Shown here one piece after another: positions 52,114-61,084 of a stretch of DNA of 64,000 bases. Both the position numbers and the translations under genes were made by a program. Location of the stretch: the NCBI GenBank assembly GCA_002419585.1, contig DIGJ01000002.1, positions 307,856-371,855 on the forward strand. The letters run 5' to 3'. Source of the DNA: Lachnoclostridium sp. UBA5725 (GTDB lineage Bacteria > Bacillota > Clostridia > Lachnospirales > Lachnospiraceae). Each line of letters begins with the position of its first letter. The stretch's first letter is position 1. The notes under the pieces are model-generated. The model was not told the origin of the DNA, ran no database searches, and was given only the letters and a program-made list of their open reading frames with translations.

Positions 52114-54789
52114 ATGGAAACAAAGCAAAAAGTGCTAGAATTTGCGAACAAGGTAAGTAATAAGAAAGTAGGAACCAAAGGTGCTATTACGGTTGACGAT
52201 GCAAGATACCGCATTTTAGAGCCTGTAGTGACAGATGAGATGGCAGAAGTTGCACTTGTTATGGAATTTAGAAAAGCATTGAGTGCAGAGGAATTATCAA
52301 AACGTTGTGGAAAATCATTGGACCGAACCAAAGAGCTTTGCTGGGAATTAGCAATGGCTGGCGTGTGTTTTGTAAATGAAAAAGACGGCGTGGATGTGTA
52401 CTGGTATGATACCTGGGTACCTGGTATTATGGAAATGATGGTTAATAATAAAGAAAATGTTAAAAAATACCCTCAAATTGCCGAAAGTTTCGAAGCGTAT
52501 GGTAGAGAAAACGGACCTCGCTCAATTGGTAATTTTCCTCCTGGAGTTGGCTTGATGCGTGTTATTCCGATTGAAAAAGCAATCGATGGAGAAACCAGAA
52601 GAGCTTCTTATGAAGAAATATCGAAATATCTTAATGAGAATAATAAATTTTCGGTATCGGATTGTTCTTGCCGTACTTCCAGAGAAGCAATGGGTGAAGG
52701 CTGTGGACATTTAAAAGAAGATATGTGCATTCAAATGGGGCATGCTGCAGAATATTATATTCGTACGGGGAGAGGCCGTGAAATTACACGTGAAGAAGCA
52801 TTTGAGATCATCCAGCGTGCAGAAGAAAATGGTCTGATGCATCAGATTCCAAACTTAGATGGTTCAGGAAAGACACATGCAATCTGTAACTGTTGTGGAT
52901 GTTCCTGCTTGGCACTTCGAACAGCATCGATGTTTAAGAATTCGGACATGTCACGTTCAAATTATGTTGCACATGTCGATGCAGAGAAATGTGTTGCTTG
53001 TGGAGAATGCGTAGAAAACTGCCCAACGAATGCAGCACAGTTAGGACAAAAATTGTGTGCTGAAACACCAATCCCGGTGAAAAAGAATGAGACACCACGT
53101 GATAATGAATGGGGACCAGAAAAATGGAATACGGATTATCGAACGAATCGTAAGGACGTGGTCGATAGTGGTACGAGTCCATGTAAAACAGAATGTCCTG
53201 CGCATATTTCTGTTCAAGGATACATAAAGCTTGCAGCACAAGGTAAATATAAAGAAGCGTTAGAATTGATTAAACATGAGAATCCATTCCCTGCAGTATG
53301 CGGACGTATATGCCCAAGAAAATGTGAATCAGCATGTACGAGAAATGATATTGATGATCCAGTTGCAATCGATGAAATTAAAAAATTTATTGCAGATCAG
53401 GATTTAAATAAGGATAACAGATATGTACCGTCAAAAAGACATCAGTATGGTAAAAAGATTGCAATCGTTGGAGCTGGCCCTGCCGGACTTTCCTGTGCAT
53501 TCTTTTTAGCAATTGACGGATATGAGGTTACAGTATTTGAAAAGCAAAAAGCACTTGGTGGTATGCTAACACTTGGTATTCCATCTTTCCGTTTGGAAAA
53601 AGAAGTAGTAAATGCAGAAATCGATGTATTAAAAGAATTGGGTGTTACCTTTAAAACGGGCATCGAAGTAGGAAAAGATATATCCTTAAAAGACTTAAGA
53701 AGTCAGGGATTTGAAGCCTTCTATCTTGCAATCGGAGCACAGGCAGGCAGACAACTTGGTATTGAAGGAGAAGATGCGAGTGGTGTAATCCCTGGTGTTG
53801 ATTTTGTAAGAAATGTTAATTTAGGTGAAGACATTAAATTAAACGGAAATGTAATTGTAATTGGTGGTGGTAACGTTGCAATCGATGTTGCAAGAAATGC
53901 AACCAGAGTCGGAGCAGGTAAAGTAGATTTATACTGTTTGGAAAATCGTGAGCAAATGCCGGCGTTAGAGGAAGAAATTGAAGAAGCCAAAACAGAAGGT
54001 ATACAGATTAATAATTCCTGGGGACCAAAGCGTATTCTTGAAAAAGATGGTAAGGTAGTAGGTGTTGAATTCAAAAAATGTACTTCTGTATTCGATAACA
54101 ATGGTAGATTTAATCCTATTTATGATGAGAATGATACCAAAATTGTTGAGGCAGATTATGTATTAATATCTGTAGGTCAGGCAATTGAATGGGGTAACTT
54201 AATCGAAGGTACTAAGATTGAACTGAATCCAAATAAAACAATTAAGGTAGATGCATTTACCTATCAAACAAAGGAGGAAGATGTATTTGCAGGAGGAGAT
54301 GTTTATACCGGACCTAGATTTGCAATTGATGCAATTGCAGCAGGTAAACAAGCAGCAATTTCCATTCATCGTTTCGTTCAGCCAGGGCAGAGTCTTGTGA
54401 TTGGACGTGATAGAAGAGAATACCATGCACTTGATAGAGAAAACATCAACCTTCAAGGCTATGACCGTCTTCCTAGACAAAAGGCAGAGCATGCAAAAGT
54501 AAAAGATGTCTTCAAAGATAATCGTGCTACATTTACCGAAGAGCAGATAAAGAAAGAGACGGAGCGTTGCCTAGGATGTGGTGCTACAACTGTGGATGAG
54601 TATATGTGCGTTGGTTGTGGACAGTGTACAACAAAATGTAAATTCGATGCCATTTCTCTTGTGCGAAAATACGATGCACAAGGAGTATCCTATGAAGATT
54701 TAAAACCAGTTGTATTAAAAACAATGATGAAACGTAAAGCAAAAATTACAGTAAATAAAGTAAAGAATATGTTTTCGGTGAATGAATAA
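52114..54789 (+). CDS. Multidomain Fe-S/FAD NAD(P)H oxidoreductase, 891 residues, paralogue 2
   Basis: Same length and same domain order as 1575-4250: winged-helix-like N-terminus (RKALSAEELSKRCGKSLDRTKELCWELAMAG), cysteine-rich domain (CSCRTS, CGHLKEDMC, CNCCGCSC), ferredoxin motif CVACGECVENCP, GltD-type Fe-S domain (CGRICPRKCESAC), FAD loop GAGPAGLSC, NAD(P)H loop GGGNVAIDVA, and a C-terminal CLGCGA...CVGCGQCTTKCK. I prefer ATG 52114, with GGAGAG upstream, over 52099. It is followed 21 bp later by a hypA-like gene and preceded by a divergent GntR regulator. Likely links NAD(P)H to a ferredoxin-dependent reaction; partner unknown. Confidence 0.85.
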   Translation: METKQKVLEFANKVSNKKVGTKGAITVDDARYRILEPVVTDEMAEVALVMEFRKALSAEELSKRCGKSLDRTKELCWELAMAGVCFVNEKDGVDVYWYDTWVPGIMEMMVNNKENVKKYPQIAESFEAYGRENGPRSIGNFPPGVGLMRVIPIEKAIDGETRRASYEEISKYLNENNKFSVSDCSCRTSREAMGEGCGHLKEDMCIQMGHAAEYYIRTGRGREITREEAFEIIQRAEENGLMHQIPNLDGSGKTHAICNCCGCSCLALRTASMFKNSDMSRSNYVAHVDAEKCVACGECVENCPTNAAQLGQKLCAETPIPVKKNETPRDNEWGPEKWNTDYRTNRKDVVDSGTSPCKTECPAHISVQGYIKLAAQGKYKEALELIKHENPFPAVCGRICPRKCESACTRNDIDDPVAIDEIKKFIADQDLNKDNRYVPSKRHQYGKKIAIVGAGPAGLSCAFFLAIDGYEVTVFEKQKALGGMLTLGIPSFRLEKEVVNAEIDVLKELGVTFKTGIEVGKDISLKDLRSQGFEAFYLAIGAQAGRQLGIEGEDASGVIPGVDFVRNVNLGEDIKLNGNVIVIGGGNVAIDVARNATRVGAGKVDLYCLENREQMPALEEEIEEAKTEGIQINNSWGPKRILEKDGKVVGVEFKKCTSVFDNNGRFNPIYDENDTKIVEADYVLISVGQAIEWGNLIEGTKIELNPNKTIKVDAFTYQTKEEDVFAGGDVYTGPRFAIDAIAAGKQAAISIHRFVQPGQSLVIGRDRREYHALDRENINLQGYDRLPRQKAEHAKVKDVFKDNRATFTEEQIKKETERCLGCGATTVDEYMCVGCGQCTTKCKFDAISLVRKYDAQGVSYEDLKPVVLKTMMKRKAKITVNKVKNMFSVNE

Positions 54790-54810
54790 ACCCGATAAGG
54801 CGGTGGACAT

Positions 54811-55152
54811 ATGCATGAATTAGGAGTTGTTATTGAGGTAATAAATCAGGTGGAACAAGTCGTAGCTGAAAATAAGCTAGAAAAGGTGGAAAAACTCATC
54901 TTACAGATTGGAGAATTATCCTCCATGATTCCAAAGTACATTGAAGCGTGTTATCCAGCAGCAGTAGATGGTACCATACTGATGGATACAAAACTAGAAA
55001 TTGAAGTATTACCTGCAAATGCTCTTTGTAACGACTGCAACAAAGTATTTCCTCTTGTTATAAATAAAGGTGCATGTCCGCACTGCAATACAAATAATTT
55101 CGAGATTCTTAGCGGTAAAGAATTCTTTATAAAAGAGATTGTGGCTTATTAG
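54811..55152 (+). CDS. hypA: HypA/HybF-family metallochaperone-like protein
   Basis: The 113-residue protein begins MHELGV, with His2 and Glu3 that bind nickel in HypA, and has the zinc-finger pairs CNDC and CPHC in the second half. HypA inserts nickel into [NiFe] hydrogenases with HypB. No hydrogenase or other hyp gene is in the window, so this copy may serve a distant enzyme or a different metalloprotein in its operon with the 891-residue oxidoreductase. Confidence 0.85.
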   Translation: MHELGVVIEVINQVEQVVAENKLEKVEKLILQIGELSSMIPKYIEACYPAAVDGTILMDTKLEIEVLPANALCNDCNKVFPLVINKGACPHCNTNNFEILSGKEFFIKEIVAY

Positions 55153-55175
55153 TAAAAAGGTAGTCAATGAATCAG

Positions 55176-55222
55176 AAAGAGCGAATGTAAGATTTATATA
55201 TATTTTACATTCGCTCTTTTGA
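55176..55222. terminator. Bidirectional terminator
   Basis: AAAGAGCGAATGTAA (55176-55190) pairs exactly with TTACATTCGCTCTTT (55205-55219), between convergent hypA-like and GNAT genes. Confidence 0.85.
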
Positions 55223-55227
55223 ATTTG

Positions 55228-55722
55228 TTATAACAAAAGTTCATAAGATTGTAAGCCGATGCCATCATCCATTACGGTTAAACGTTTTTTGCAAAAACCA
55301 CAGCGCTCATAAAGATTTTTTAGATAAGTTCTATCATCATAGCAATCCAATCTCAAATAAGAAATTCCTTCTTTTTTTGCGAGTTCTTTAATTAAACTTA
55401 TACTTTTTTCTGCGTACCCCAAACCTGAAAATTCTGGCTTTATAACTAATTTATGTATATAAAATGCTGATTGATTGTTTTCTTCTTTATTCCAAAGAAA
55501 CGTATCATTCTCGAGTAGGATGAAACCACCAATTACATTTTCACTTGCATAAATTAAATAGGGTTTTTGATTTGGATACACCTTCTTAAAATTAGCAGGG
55601 CTTAAATTCTCAATATTCCACATTGGTTGATTTATATGTTCTAACCACTTTGCACGTTCAATTAAAATATCCAAATATATTTGTATATCATTTTTATCCA
55701 GTTGCATTACTGTAAGTTCCAT
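55228..55722 (-). CDS. GNAT-family N-acetyltransferase
   Basis: A 164-residue GNAT fold with the acetyl-CoA-binding region KPEFSGLGYAEKSISLIKELAKKEGI and a C-terminal GFCKKRLTVMDDGIG strand. Substrate unknown. It is monocistronic, oriented opposite to its neighbours. Confidence 0.85.
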   Translation of the reverse strand: MELTVMQLDKNDIQIYLDILIERAKWLEHINQPMWNIENLSPANFKKVYPNQKPYLIYASENVIGGFILLENDTFLWNKEENNQSAFYIHKLVIKPEFSGLGYAEKSISLIKELAKKEGISYLRLDCYDDRTYLKNLYERCGFCKKRLTVMDDGIGLQSYELLL

Positions 55723-55851
55723 TTTACACTCCTTATAGTTGTATTTCTATTAATTCATTTGGCATTATACCAGATTCAACTCTATATAACAATAAGTGCA
55801 CGCAAAATGGCCCTATCATTATTTTCAATATTTGTGTAATCGCACTCTCAA

Positions 55852-56018
55852 TTCTCGATGTTCAGAGGTTACGTGGAATGCTTATACGATTGATATAAAA
55901 TCCTAGCCGGGGAACCGTGTAAATTGTAGAAAAACCAATGTTGCTCAGCCATTCCTGGCGTCCCACCCCAAGAAAAATTCGCGTCCGTCCTTCATAGAAA
56001 CTAGAATCTGATTTTGGT
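55852..56018 (+). repeat. Dispersed repeat family C, copy 1
   Basis: About 165 bp from CTCGATGTTCAGAGGTTACG through GATATAAAATCCTAGC and ACCGTGTAAATTG to GCGTCCGTCCTTCAT match 61689-61845 closely (roughly 80% by eye). No ORF. It ends at the -35 of the hemerythrin promoter. The rest of 55723-56087 holds nothing else I can support. Confidence 0.65.
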
Positions 56019-56045
56019 TGATTCTTTGATTTTTTGTGGTAAAAT
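56018..56045 (+). promoter_or_regulatory. Promoter of the bacteriohemerythrin gene
   Basis: TTGATT, a 16-bp spacer and TAAAAT, 42 bp before the start codon. The -35 element touches the end of repeat C. Confidence 0.5.
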
Positions 56046-56087
56046 AGTCAATAGACAAATTTTTTTATCACGAAGGAGAACCGGAAT

Positions 56088-56477
56088 ATGTACGAAATGA
56101 AAGAGGAGTATTATACAGGAATAAAAGAAATTGATGACGAACACAAAACATTGTTTGAGATAGCTGAGGAAGCATATGAACTAAGAAATAATGAATTTAT
56201 AGCAGACAAATATGATAATGTACGACATCTTTTGCATCGACTAAAAGATTACACGTTAATGCATTTTGATCATGAAGAAGCATATATGGAACGCATTAAT
56301 TATAAAAGAATGTTTACTCAAAAGGTTCAGCATGATGAATTTCGTGAAAAATTAGAAGAACTGGACTTAGAAAACATTGATGAAAATTTAGATGATACAA
56401 TCGATGAAATTCTGGTATTTTTAACGGACTGGCTCATTGAACATATATTAGAAAATGATAAATTGATTGCGGAATAA
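56088..56477 (+). CDS. Bacteriohemerythrin
   Basis: The 129-residue four-helix-bundle protein has the diiron ligand pattern: IKEIDDEHKTLFEIA, HFDHEEAYME, VQHDEFREKLEEL and WLIEHILENDKL. It binds oxygen (or NO) reversibly and in anaerobes serves detoxification or sensing. AAGGAG precedes the start and a clear terminator follows, so it is monocistronic. Confidence 0.92.
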   Translation: MYEMKEEYYTGIKEIDDEHKTLFEIAEEAYELRNNEFIADKYDNVRHLLHRLKDYTLMHFDHEEAYMERINYKRMFTQKVQHDEFREKLEELDLENIDENLDDTIDEILVFLTDWLIEHILENDKLIAE

Positions 56478-56485
56478 TTGGAAGA

Positions 56486-56524
56486 GGTTATGTTGAATAA
56501 AATTTGACATAACCTTTTTTTTGT
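56486..56524 (+). terminator. Terminator after the hemerythrin gene
   Basis: AGGTTATGT (56486-56494) and ACATAACCT (56508-56516), followed by T7. Confidence 0.85.
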
Positions 56525-56650
56525 TTGCTGGATGGAAATAAATAGTTATGTGACATTGTTACAGAACGAAAATAAAATTTAGGCTATACTCAGAGCAAAT
56601 AAAAAAATAATTCACTTTGTCAAAGATATAACAAAAAAGGAGAAATTATT

Positions 56651-59146
56651 ATGGCGAAAAAAACAGTAATTATTGGTGGAGTTGCAGGTGGAGCTACTAC
56701 AGCAGCAAGACTTCGAAGAAGAGATGAGTCTATGGATATTATCGTATTGGAGAGAGGAGAATACATCTCTTATGCAAATTGTGGGCTCCCTTACTATATC
56801 GGAGATGTTATAAAAAGTCGAGATGCTCTTCTTTTGCAGACTCCTCAAGCAATGAAAGATAGATTTAATGTTGACGTACGTGTTGCAAACGAGGTGATTC
56901 AGATCCTTCCAGACGCAAATGTAGTAAAGGTAAAAGATTTGCACACAGGTGATATCTATGAAGAAAGCTATGATAACTTAGTCATTGCTACCGGTTCTTC
57001 TCCGATGAAACCACCAATTCCAGGTATTAATGGGAAAAATATCTTTACGCTATGGACCATACCGGATACAGATCGTATCAAAGCATATGTTGAAGAAAGA
57101 AAGCCAAAGTCTGCAGCTGTAATTGGTGGCGGATTTATCGGTCTTGAGATGGCAGAAAATTTAGCCGAGGCTGGTACAAAGGTAAGCGTAATCGAAATGC
57201 AAAATCAGGTAATGGCACCGCTGGATTTTGAGATGGCCAATCTGCTTCATGAGAATATGAGAATGAATCAGGTAAATTTAGTGTTAGAAGATGGAGTCGC
57301 ATCGTTTGAAGAAAATGGAGAAACCACACGAATCAAGCTGACAAGTGGTGCTGAGCTTTTAGTGGATATGGTGATTTTGTCCATTGGCGTAAAACCAAAT
57401 AGCGAACTTGCGAAAGATGCAGGAATTAAGCTAAATCAGCGTGGCGGAGTTATGGTAAATGAATATCTTCAGACCTCGCTAAAAAATATTTATGCCGTAG
57501 GTGATGTGATTGAAGTTGATCATGCCGTTACAAAAGAGAAAACGATGATACCGTTGGCAGGTCCTGCAAATAAGCAGGCGCGTATATTAGCAGATAATTT
57601 GGCAGGTGATAAAAAGACCTATAATGGATCCTTTGGCACAGCCGTTGCGAAAGTATTTGACTTAAATACTGCCTCAGTTGGACTAAATGAAAAGCAATTA
57701 AACCTACAAGGAAAAGTAAAAAATAAGGACTATTATACGGCTTTGATCAATCAAAAATCACATGCTGGTTATTATCCTGGAGCAACACCACTGACACTTA
57801 AAATGATATTTGATAAGGAAGGTATAATCCTTGGTGCTCAGATTGTTGGTCAGGATGGAGTGGATAAGCGAATCGATACTTTGGCAACCACCATGCGACT
57901 AAAGGGAAATGTGTATGATTTGGCTGAACTAGAATTGGCCTATGCACCACCATTTTCTTCCGCAAAAGACCCGGTAAATATGCTAGGATTTGTGGCAGAG
58001 AATATACTAAAAGGTCTTGTATCATTCGTTGAATGGAATGAACTCGATGCACTTCTTTTGGATGAGCAAAAGCGAAAGGATGTTACGATTCTTGATATAA
58101 CAGAAGCAATGGAGCGCATGGTATTTGCAATCAACAATTCTTACCATATTCCATTTGGACAAATCAGAAATCGCATGAGTGAACTTGATAAAAACAAACG
58201 AATTATTGTGTATTGCGCAATAGGAGTTCGTTCTTATAATGTTGCCAGAATATTGATGCAAAATGGATTTAAAAACGTAGAAGTTCTTTCAGGAGGTACT
58301 AGTTTTTATAAATCCATGCATCACAATGATGAAAAGGAGACAGAAACCATGATTCCTGAGGAGATAAAAGCAGCTTCTGTAGCAAATAAAAGTGTTACGT
58401 ATGCGGATAAAGCGATTAAGGTAATTGATTGTTGTGGATTACAATGCCCTGGTCCAATTATGAAAGTGCATGAAGCGATTACACAGATGAATGACAAAGA
58501 AGTGTTACAGGTTGCAGCTACTGATATGGGATTTGCAAGAGATATCGATGCATGGTGTAAACGAACTGGCAATACTTTATTGAAATCGGAACGAAAAGAG
58601 AAAGAAAATATCGTTTTCATTCAAAAAGGAACCGATACCTGTACAATCGGAGCAGAGCAAAGACCGGTTGAAATGCCACAAGGAAAAACGTTAATCGTAT
58701 TTAGTGGAGATTTCGACAAAGTGCTAGCTTCCTTTATCATTGCCAATGGCGCAGCATCTATGGGACGTCCCGTAACGATGTTCTTTACCTTCTGGGGATT
58801 GAATGCACTTCGTAAGACGACTGGTCCTTCGGTAAAGAAACCATTTATGGATAAGATGTTTGGGATGATGATGCCAAAAGGTACAAGTAAACTTAAATTG
58901 TCCAAGATGAATATGGCTGGAATGGGAACTTCCATGATGAAGATGGTGATGAAAGATAAGAATGTAGATACCTTGGAAGATCTGATGAAGCAGGCAATGA
59001 AAAATGGGGTTAAACTGGTAGCTTGTACGATGTCAATGGATGTAATGGGAATTACAAAAGAAGAAATTATCGATGGAGTAGAATTTGCCGGTGTTGCATC
59101 CTATCTAGGAGATGCAGAAGAATCAAATGTTAACTTATTTATATAA
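56651..59146 (+). CDS. CoA-disulfide reductase-rhodanese-TusA-DsrE fusion protein
   Basis: An 831-residue fusion. Residues 1-450 are a CoA-disulfide reductase flavoprotein (GGVAGGATTAAR; C44 in SYANCGLPYY; GGGFIGLEMAE). About 455-550 is a rhodanese with C522 in VYCAIGVRSYN. About 590-660 is a TusA/SirA domain with C599 in LQCPGP. About 675-831 is a DsrE2-like domain (TLIVFSGDFDKVLASFIIANGAA), with a Met-rich segment. The set handles persulfide sulfur: persulfide reduction by the flavoprotein and relay between cysteines of the other three. AAAAAGGAG precedes the ATG. It is a single gene with a family-B repeat downstream. Likely role: polysulfide or persulfide reduction and sulfur trafficking. 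Confidence 0.92.
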   Translation: MAKKTVIIGGVAGGATTAARLRRRDESMDIIVLERGEYISYANCGLPYYIGDVIKSRDALLLQTPQAMKDRFNVDVRVANEVIQILPDANVVKVKDLHTGDIYEESYDNLVIATGSSPMKPPIPGINGKNIFTLWTIPDTDRIKAYVEERKPKSAAVIGGGFIGLEMAENLAEAGTKVSVIEMQNQVMAPLDFEMANLLHENMRMNQVNLVLEDGVASFEENGETTRIKLTSGAELLVDMVILSIGVKPNSELAKDAGIKLNQRGGVMVNEYLQTSLKNIYAVGDVIEVDHAVTKEKTMIPLAGPANKQARILADNLAGDKKTYNGSFGTAVAKVFDLNTASVGLNEKQLNLQGKVKNKDYYTALINQKSHAGYYPGATPLTLKMIFDKEGIILGAQIVGQDGVDKRIDTLATTMRLKGNVYDLAELELAYAPPFSSAKDPVNMLGFVAENILKGLVSFVEWNELDALLLDEQKRKDVTILDITEAMERMVFAINNSYHIPFGQIRNRMSELDKNKRIIVYCAIGVRSYNVARILMQNGFKNVEVLSGGTSFYKSMHHNDEKETETMIPEEIKAASVANKSVTYADKAIKVIDCCGLQCPGPIMKVHEAITQMNDKEVLQVAATDMGFARDIDAWCKRTGNTLLKSERKEKENIVFIQKGTDTCTIGAEQRPVEMPQGKTLIVFSGDFDKVLASFIIANGAASMGRPVTMFFTFWGLNALRKTTGPSVKKPFMDKMFGMMMPKGTSKLKLSKMNMAGMGTSMMKMVMKDKNVDTLEDLMKQAMKNGVKLVACTMSMDVMGITKEEIIDGVEFAGVASYLGDAEESNVNLFI

Positions 59147-59232
59147 TTAGCAAGCATGCTACCTTTAGTCAAGGACACGAAAGGGTGTAGCTAGACAAAT
59201 GGTAATGTTTCAGAATTAGCAAACTTTATAGC

Positions 59233-59362
59233 AGTATGCGTCCTAGCGCAAAATAGCCGGTGCGCTAACCGAATTTATACGATTATTTTAGTACGACATA
59301 ATGAAAATTGATAATCGTATTGAGGTTAGTGCACCGGCTATTTTTGCGCTAGGATGCATATT
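59233..59362. repeat. Family B inverted repeat between convergent genes
   Basis: Two inverted half-units: left TATGCGTCCTAGCGC... GCGCTAACCGAATTTATACG and right ...GTGCACCGGCTATTTTTGCG...GCATATTG, separated by a short AT-rich centre (CATAATGAAAATTG). The same half-unit occurs at 50849-51131. It lies between the fusion gene and the convergent gntR gene, like the other copies. Confidence 0.7.
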
Positions 59363-59403
59363 GAACACAATCTTTTTGTAATATCCCCTTTGATGTGTTC
59401 TGA

Positions 59404-60108
59404 CTAATAGTAAATCTGTCTTTCACCACTAATTGTATCATAAATTGAGGTGGACAGCCATTCGGATGCTTTTGTTGCGTCTCGCTCCTCGATGTATTTG
59501 CATAAGACAGATGTATTCGTACATAAAGATTCAATACCATATAATCTGCAAAAACGTTTCCACAGTGTCATAACAGGAACTCGAAAGGAGGAAACCATGA
59601 GAGGAAGCAGTGTATTTCCAGATAAACATGCTAATTCATGTTGAAATTGAAATGCAAGCTCGGAAGCTACTTCGATGGAAGAAGTAGCTTCCATTTGATT
59701 TACATAATCTTTTAATATTTCGACCTCTTCATTTGTAATCTTAGATATACATAATTGTGCTGCAAGAGAATCAAATGCAATTCTAAGTTCTAAAATAGAG
59801 CGTATTTCAGCATCTCTTAATATTCCACCATTATAATTCATAATAGAAATCAATGTCTCTAAGGTTCCGTTTCTACGGTAATCAGCGACAAACGTACCAA
59901 CCCGTGGTTTTATGATTAAAAACCCTTTTCTTGCCAGTTCCGTAATGCCAGCATTTACAACTGCACGACTGACCTGCATTGATTCGGATAACTCTCTTTC
60001 TGGAGGAAGCTTTTCCCCAATGGGAATTTTACCGGAAAGAATCATAGTCTCTAGTTGATTGATAAATAATTCTTTTAGTGAGGGTGCACTTAGTTTTGAA
60101 AATTCCAT
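59404..60108 (-). CDS. FadR-type GntR-family regulator 2
   Basis: The 234-residue protein is a paralogue of the one at 51185, with winged helix (LPPERELSESMQVSRAVVNAGITEL) and helical FCD domain; both contain the block YRRNGTLETLISIMNYNGGI or a close variant. I set the start at 60108, where AAGGAG precedes the ATG. A dyad TGGTAT-N6-ATACCA at 60135-60152 lies upstream. Its target is not evident; the DUF4397-like gene upstream is on the same strand. Confidence 0.88.
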   Translation of the reverse strand: MEFSKLSAPSLKELFINQLETMILSGKIPIGEKLPPERELSESMQVSRAVVNAGITELARKGFLIIKPRVGTFVADYRRNGTLETLISIMNYNGGILRDAEIRSILELRIAFDSLAAQLCISKITNEEVEILKDYVNQMEATSSIEVASELAFQFQHELACLSGNTLLPLMVSSFRVPVMTLWKRFCRLYGIESLCTNTSVLCKYIEERDATKASEWLSTSIYDTISGERQIYY

Positions 60109-60134
60109 ATGGTTTATACTCCTTTTTATTGTTC

Positions 60135-60152
60135 TGGTATATCCACATACCA
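60135..60152. promoter_or_regulatory. Candidate GntR operator
   Basis: TGGTAT-ATCCAC-ATACCA, an inverted repeat just upstream of the second gntR gene, consistent with autoregulation. Confidence 0.55.
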
Positions 60153-60219
60153 CTTTTAATTATATCGTATATTTTTATAAAAACAAGAAAAAATATAAAG
60201 TGAAATGGAAGTATATAAA

Positions 60220-61020
60220 TTAGGTATTGGTTATTATCTCAGCCTGCAAACCAGGCGCCATATAGGTTGCACCAACAAGATATATCGTAAACATTTCATT
60301 TCCTTTGACTTCGACAGGTATGACAAGCAAAGGTTCAAAGCTATTTCCTGGCTGAAGACCAGGAGCTACTTCGAAAATATGAAATGTATAGTTTCCTGCA
60401 TCTATTTCTTTAAATGGAGTGATTTCTGTATACTCAATATCAGAAAAAACAGTATCGCCATTCTCTAAGCTTACATCAAAACTTCCACTTCCATAGGAAA
60501 GATTAACAAAACGAAAACATCCCGTATTCCAGGCTTTATTGCTGCAAATCTGATCCGATACTTCGACTAATTGTAACCCATTTTGAGAAGCGGCTATTGC
60601 TAATGTAATTTGAGCTCCTTCAACAAAAGAAACGGATTTTCGAAATACGATATTTAGTGGATTTGCAGCTTCAGCAATGATTACAGTACAATAACCGCTT
60701 ATGACTTTTGTATAGGGTGTAATATCTTTATAACGCAATTTTGATGTTATAAGTCGTGGTCCGATGGTAACCAGTAACGGAAAAAAGTTTTCTGCGGCAT
60801 TCAAAAATCGTACCAAGGTATATTTAACCGAATCAGGGAAGGAAGGATTGATGACTGGACCAATACCATTTTTGGGATAACATCCCTGATCCTCATATGG
60901 CGTACTAGATTGAGGAGGTGTTAGTTTAGAAGGAGTTGCTAGGTTGCCAGGAGCCTTCGGGATAGGTGCTGTAGGAGTAGGAGCTGTTTGATTCGAATTT
61001 TTAGTTGTTCCGTTGTCCAT
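60220..61020 (-). CDS. DUF4397-like domain protein with a Pro/Thr-rich N-terminus
   Basis: A 266-residue protein: residues 1-50 are Pro/Thr/Asn-rich and low-complexity (TAPTPTAPIPKAPG), followed by two similar beta-rich halves (VKYTLVRFLNAAENFFPLLVTI... and FRFVNLSYGSGSFDVSLENG), each with YTEITPF/YKDITPY and a VxxGNYTFxIFE-like strand, as in DUF4397 duplicated domains. No signal peptide is seen. Such domains are usually extracellular or spore/surface-associated; role unknown. Confidence 0.65.
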   Translation of the reverse strand: MDNGTTKNSNQTAPTPTAPIPKAPGNLATPSKLTPPQSSTPYEDQGCYPKNGIGPVINPSFPDSVKYTLVRFLNAAENFFPLLVTIGPRLITSKLRYKDITPYTKVISGYCTVIIAEAANPLNIVFRKSVSFVEGAQITLAIAASQNGLQLVEVSDQICSNKAWNTGCFRFVNLSYGSGSFDVSLENGDTVFSDIEYTEITPFKEIDAGNYTFHIFEVAPGLQPGNSFEPLLVIPVEVKGNEMFTIYLVGATYMAPGLQAEIITNT

Positions 61021-61084
61021 ATTTTGACCTTTACTTTAATCTTTTAGTTTATCATATGAAACCATCAATAAAACGTGATATGGG

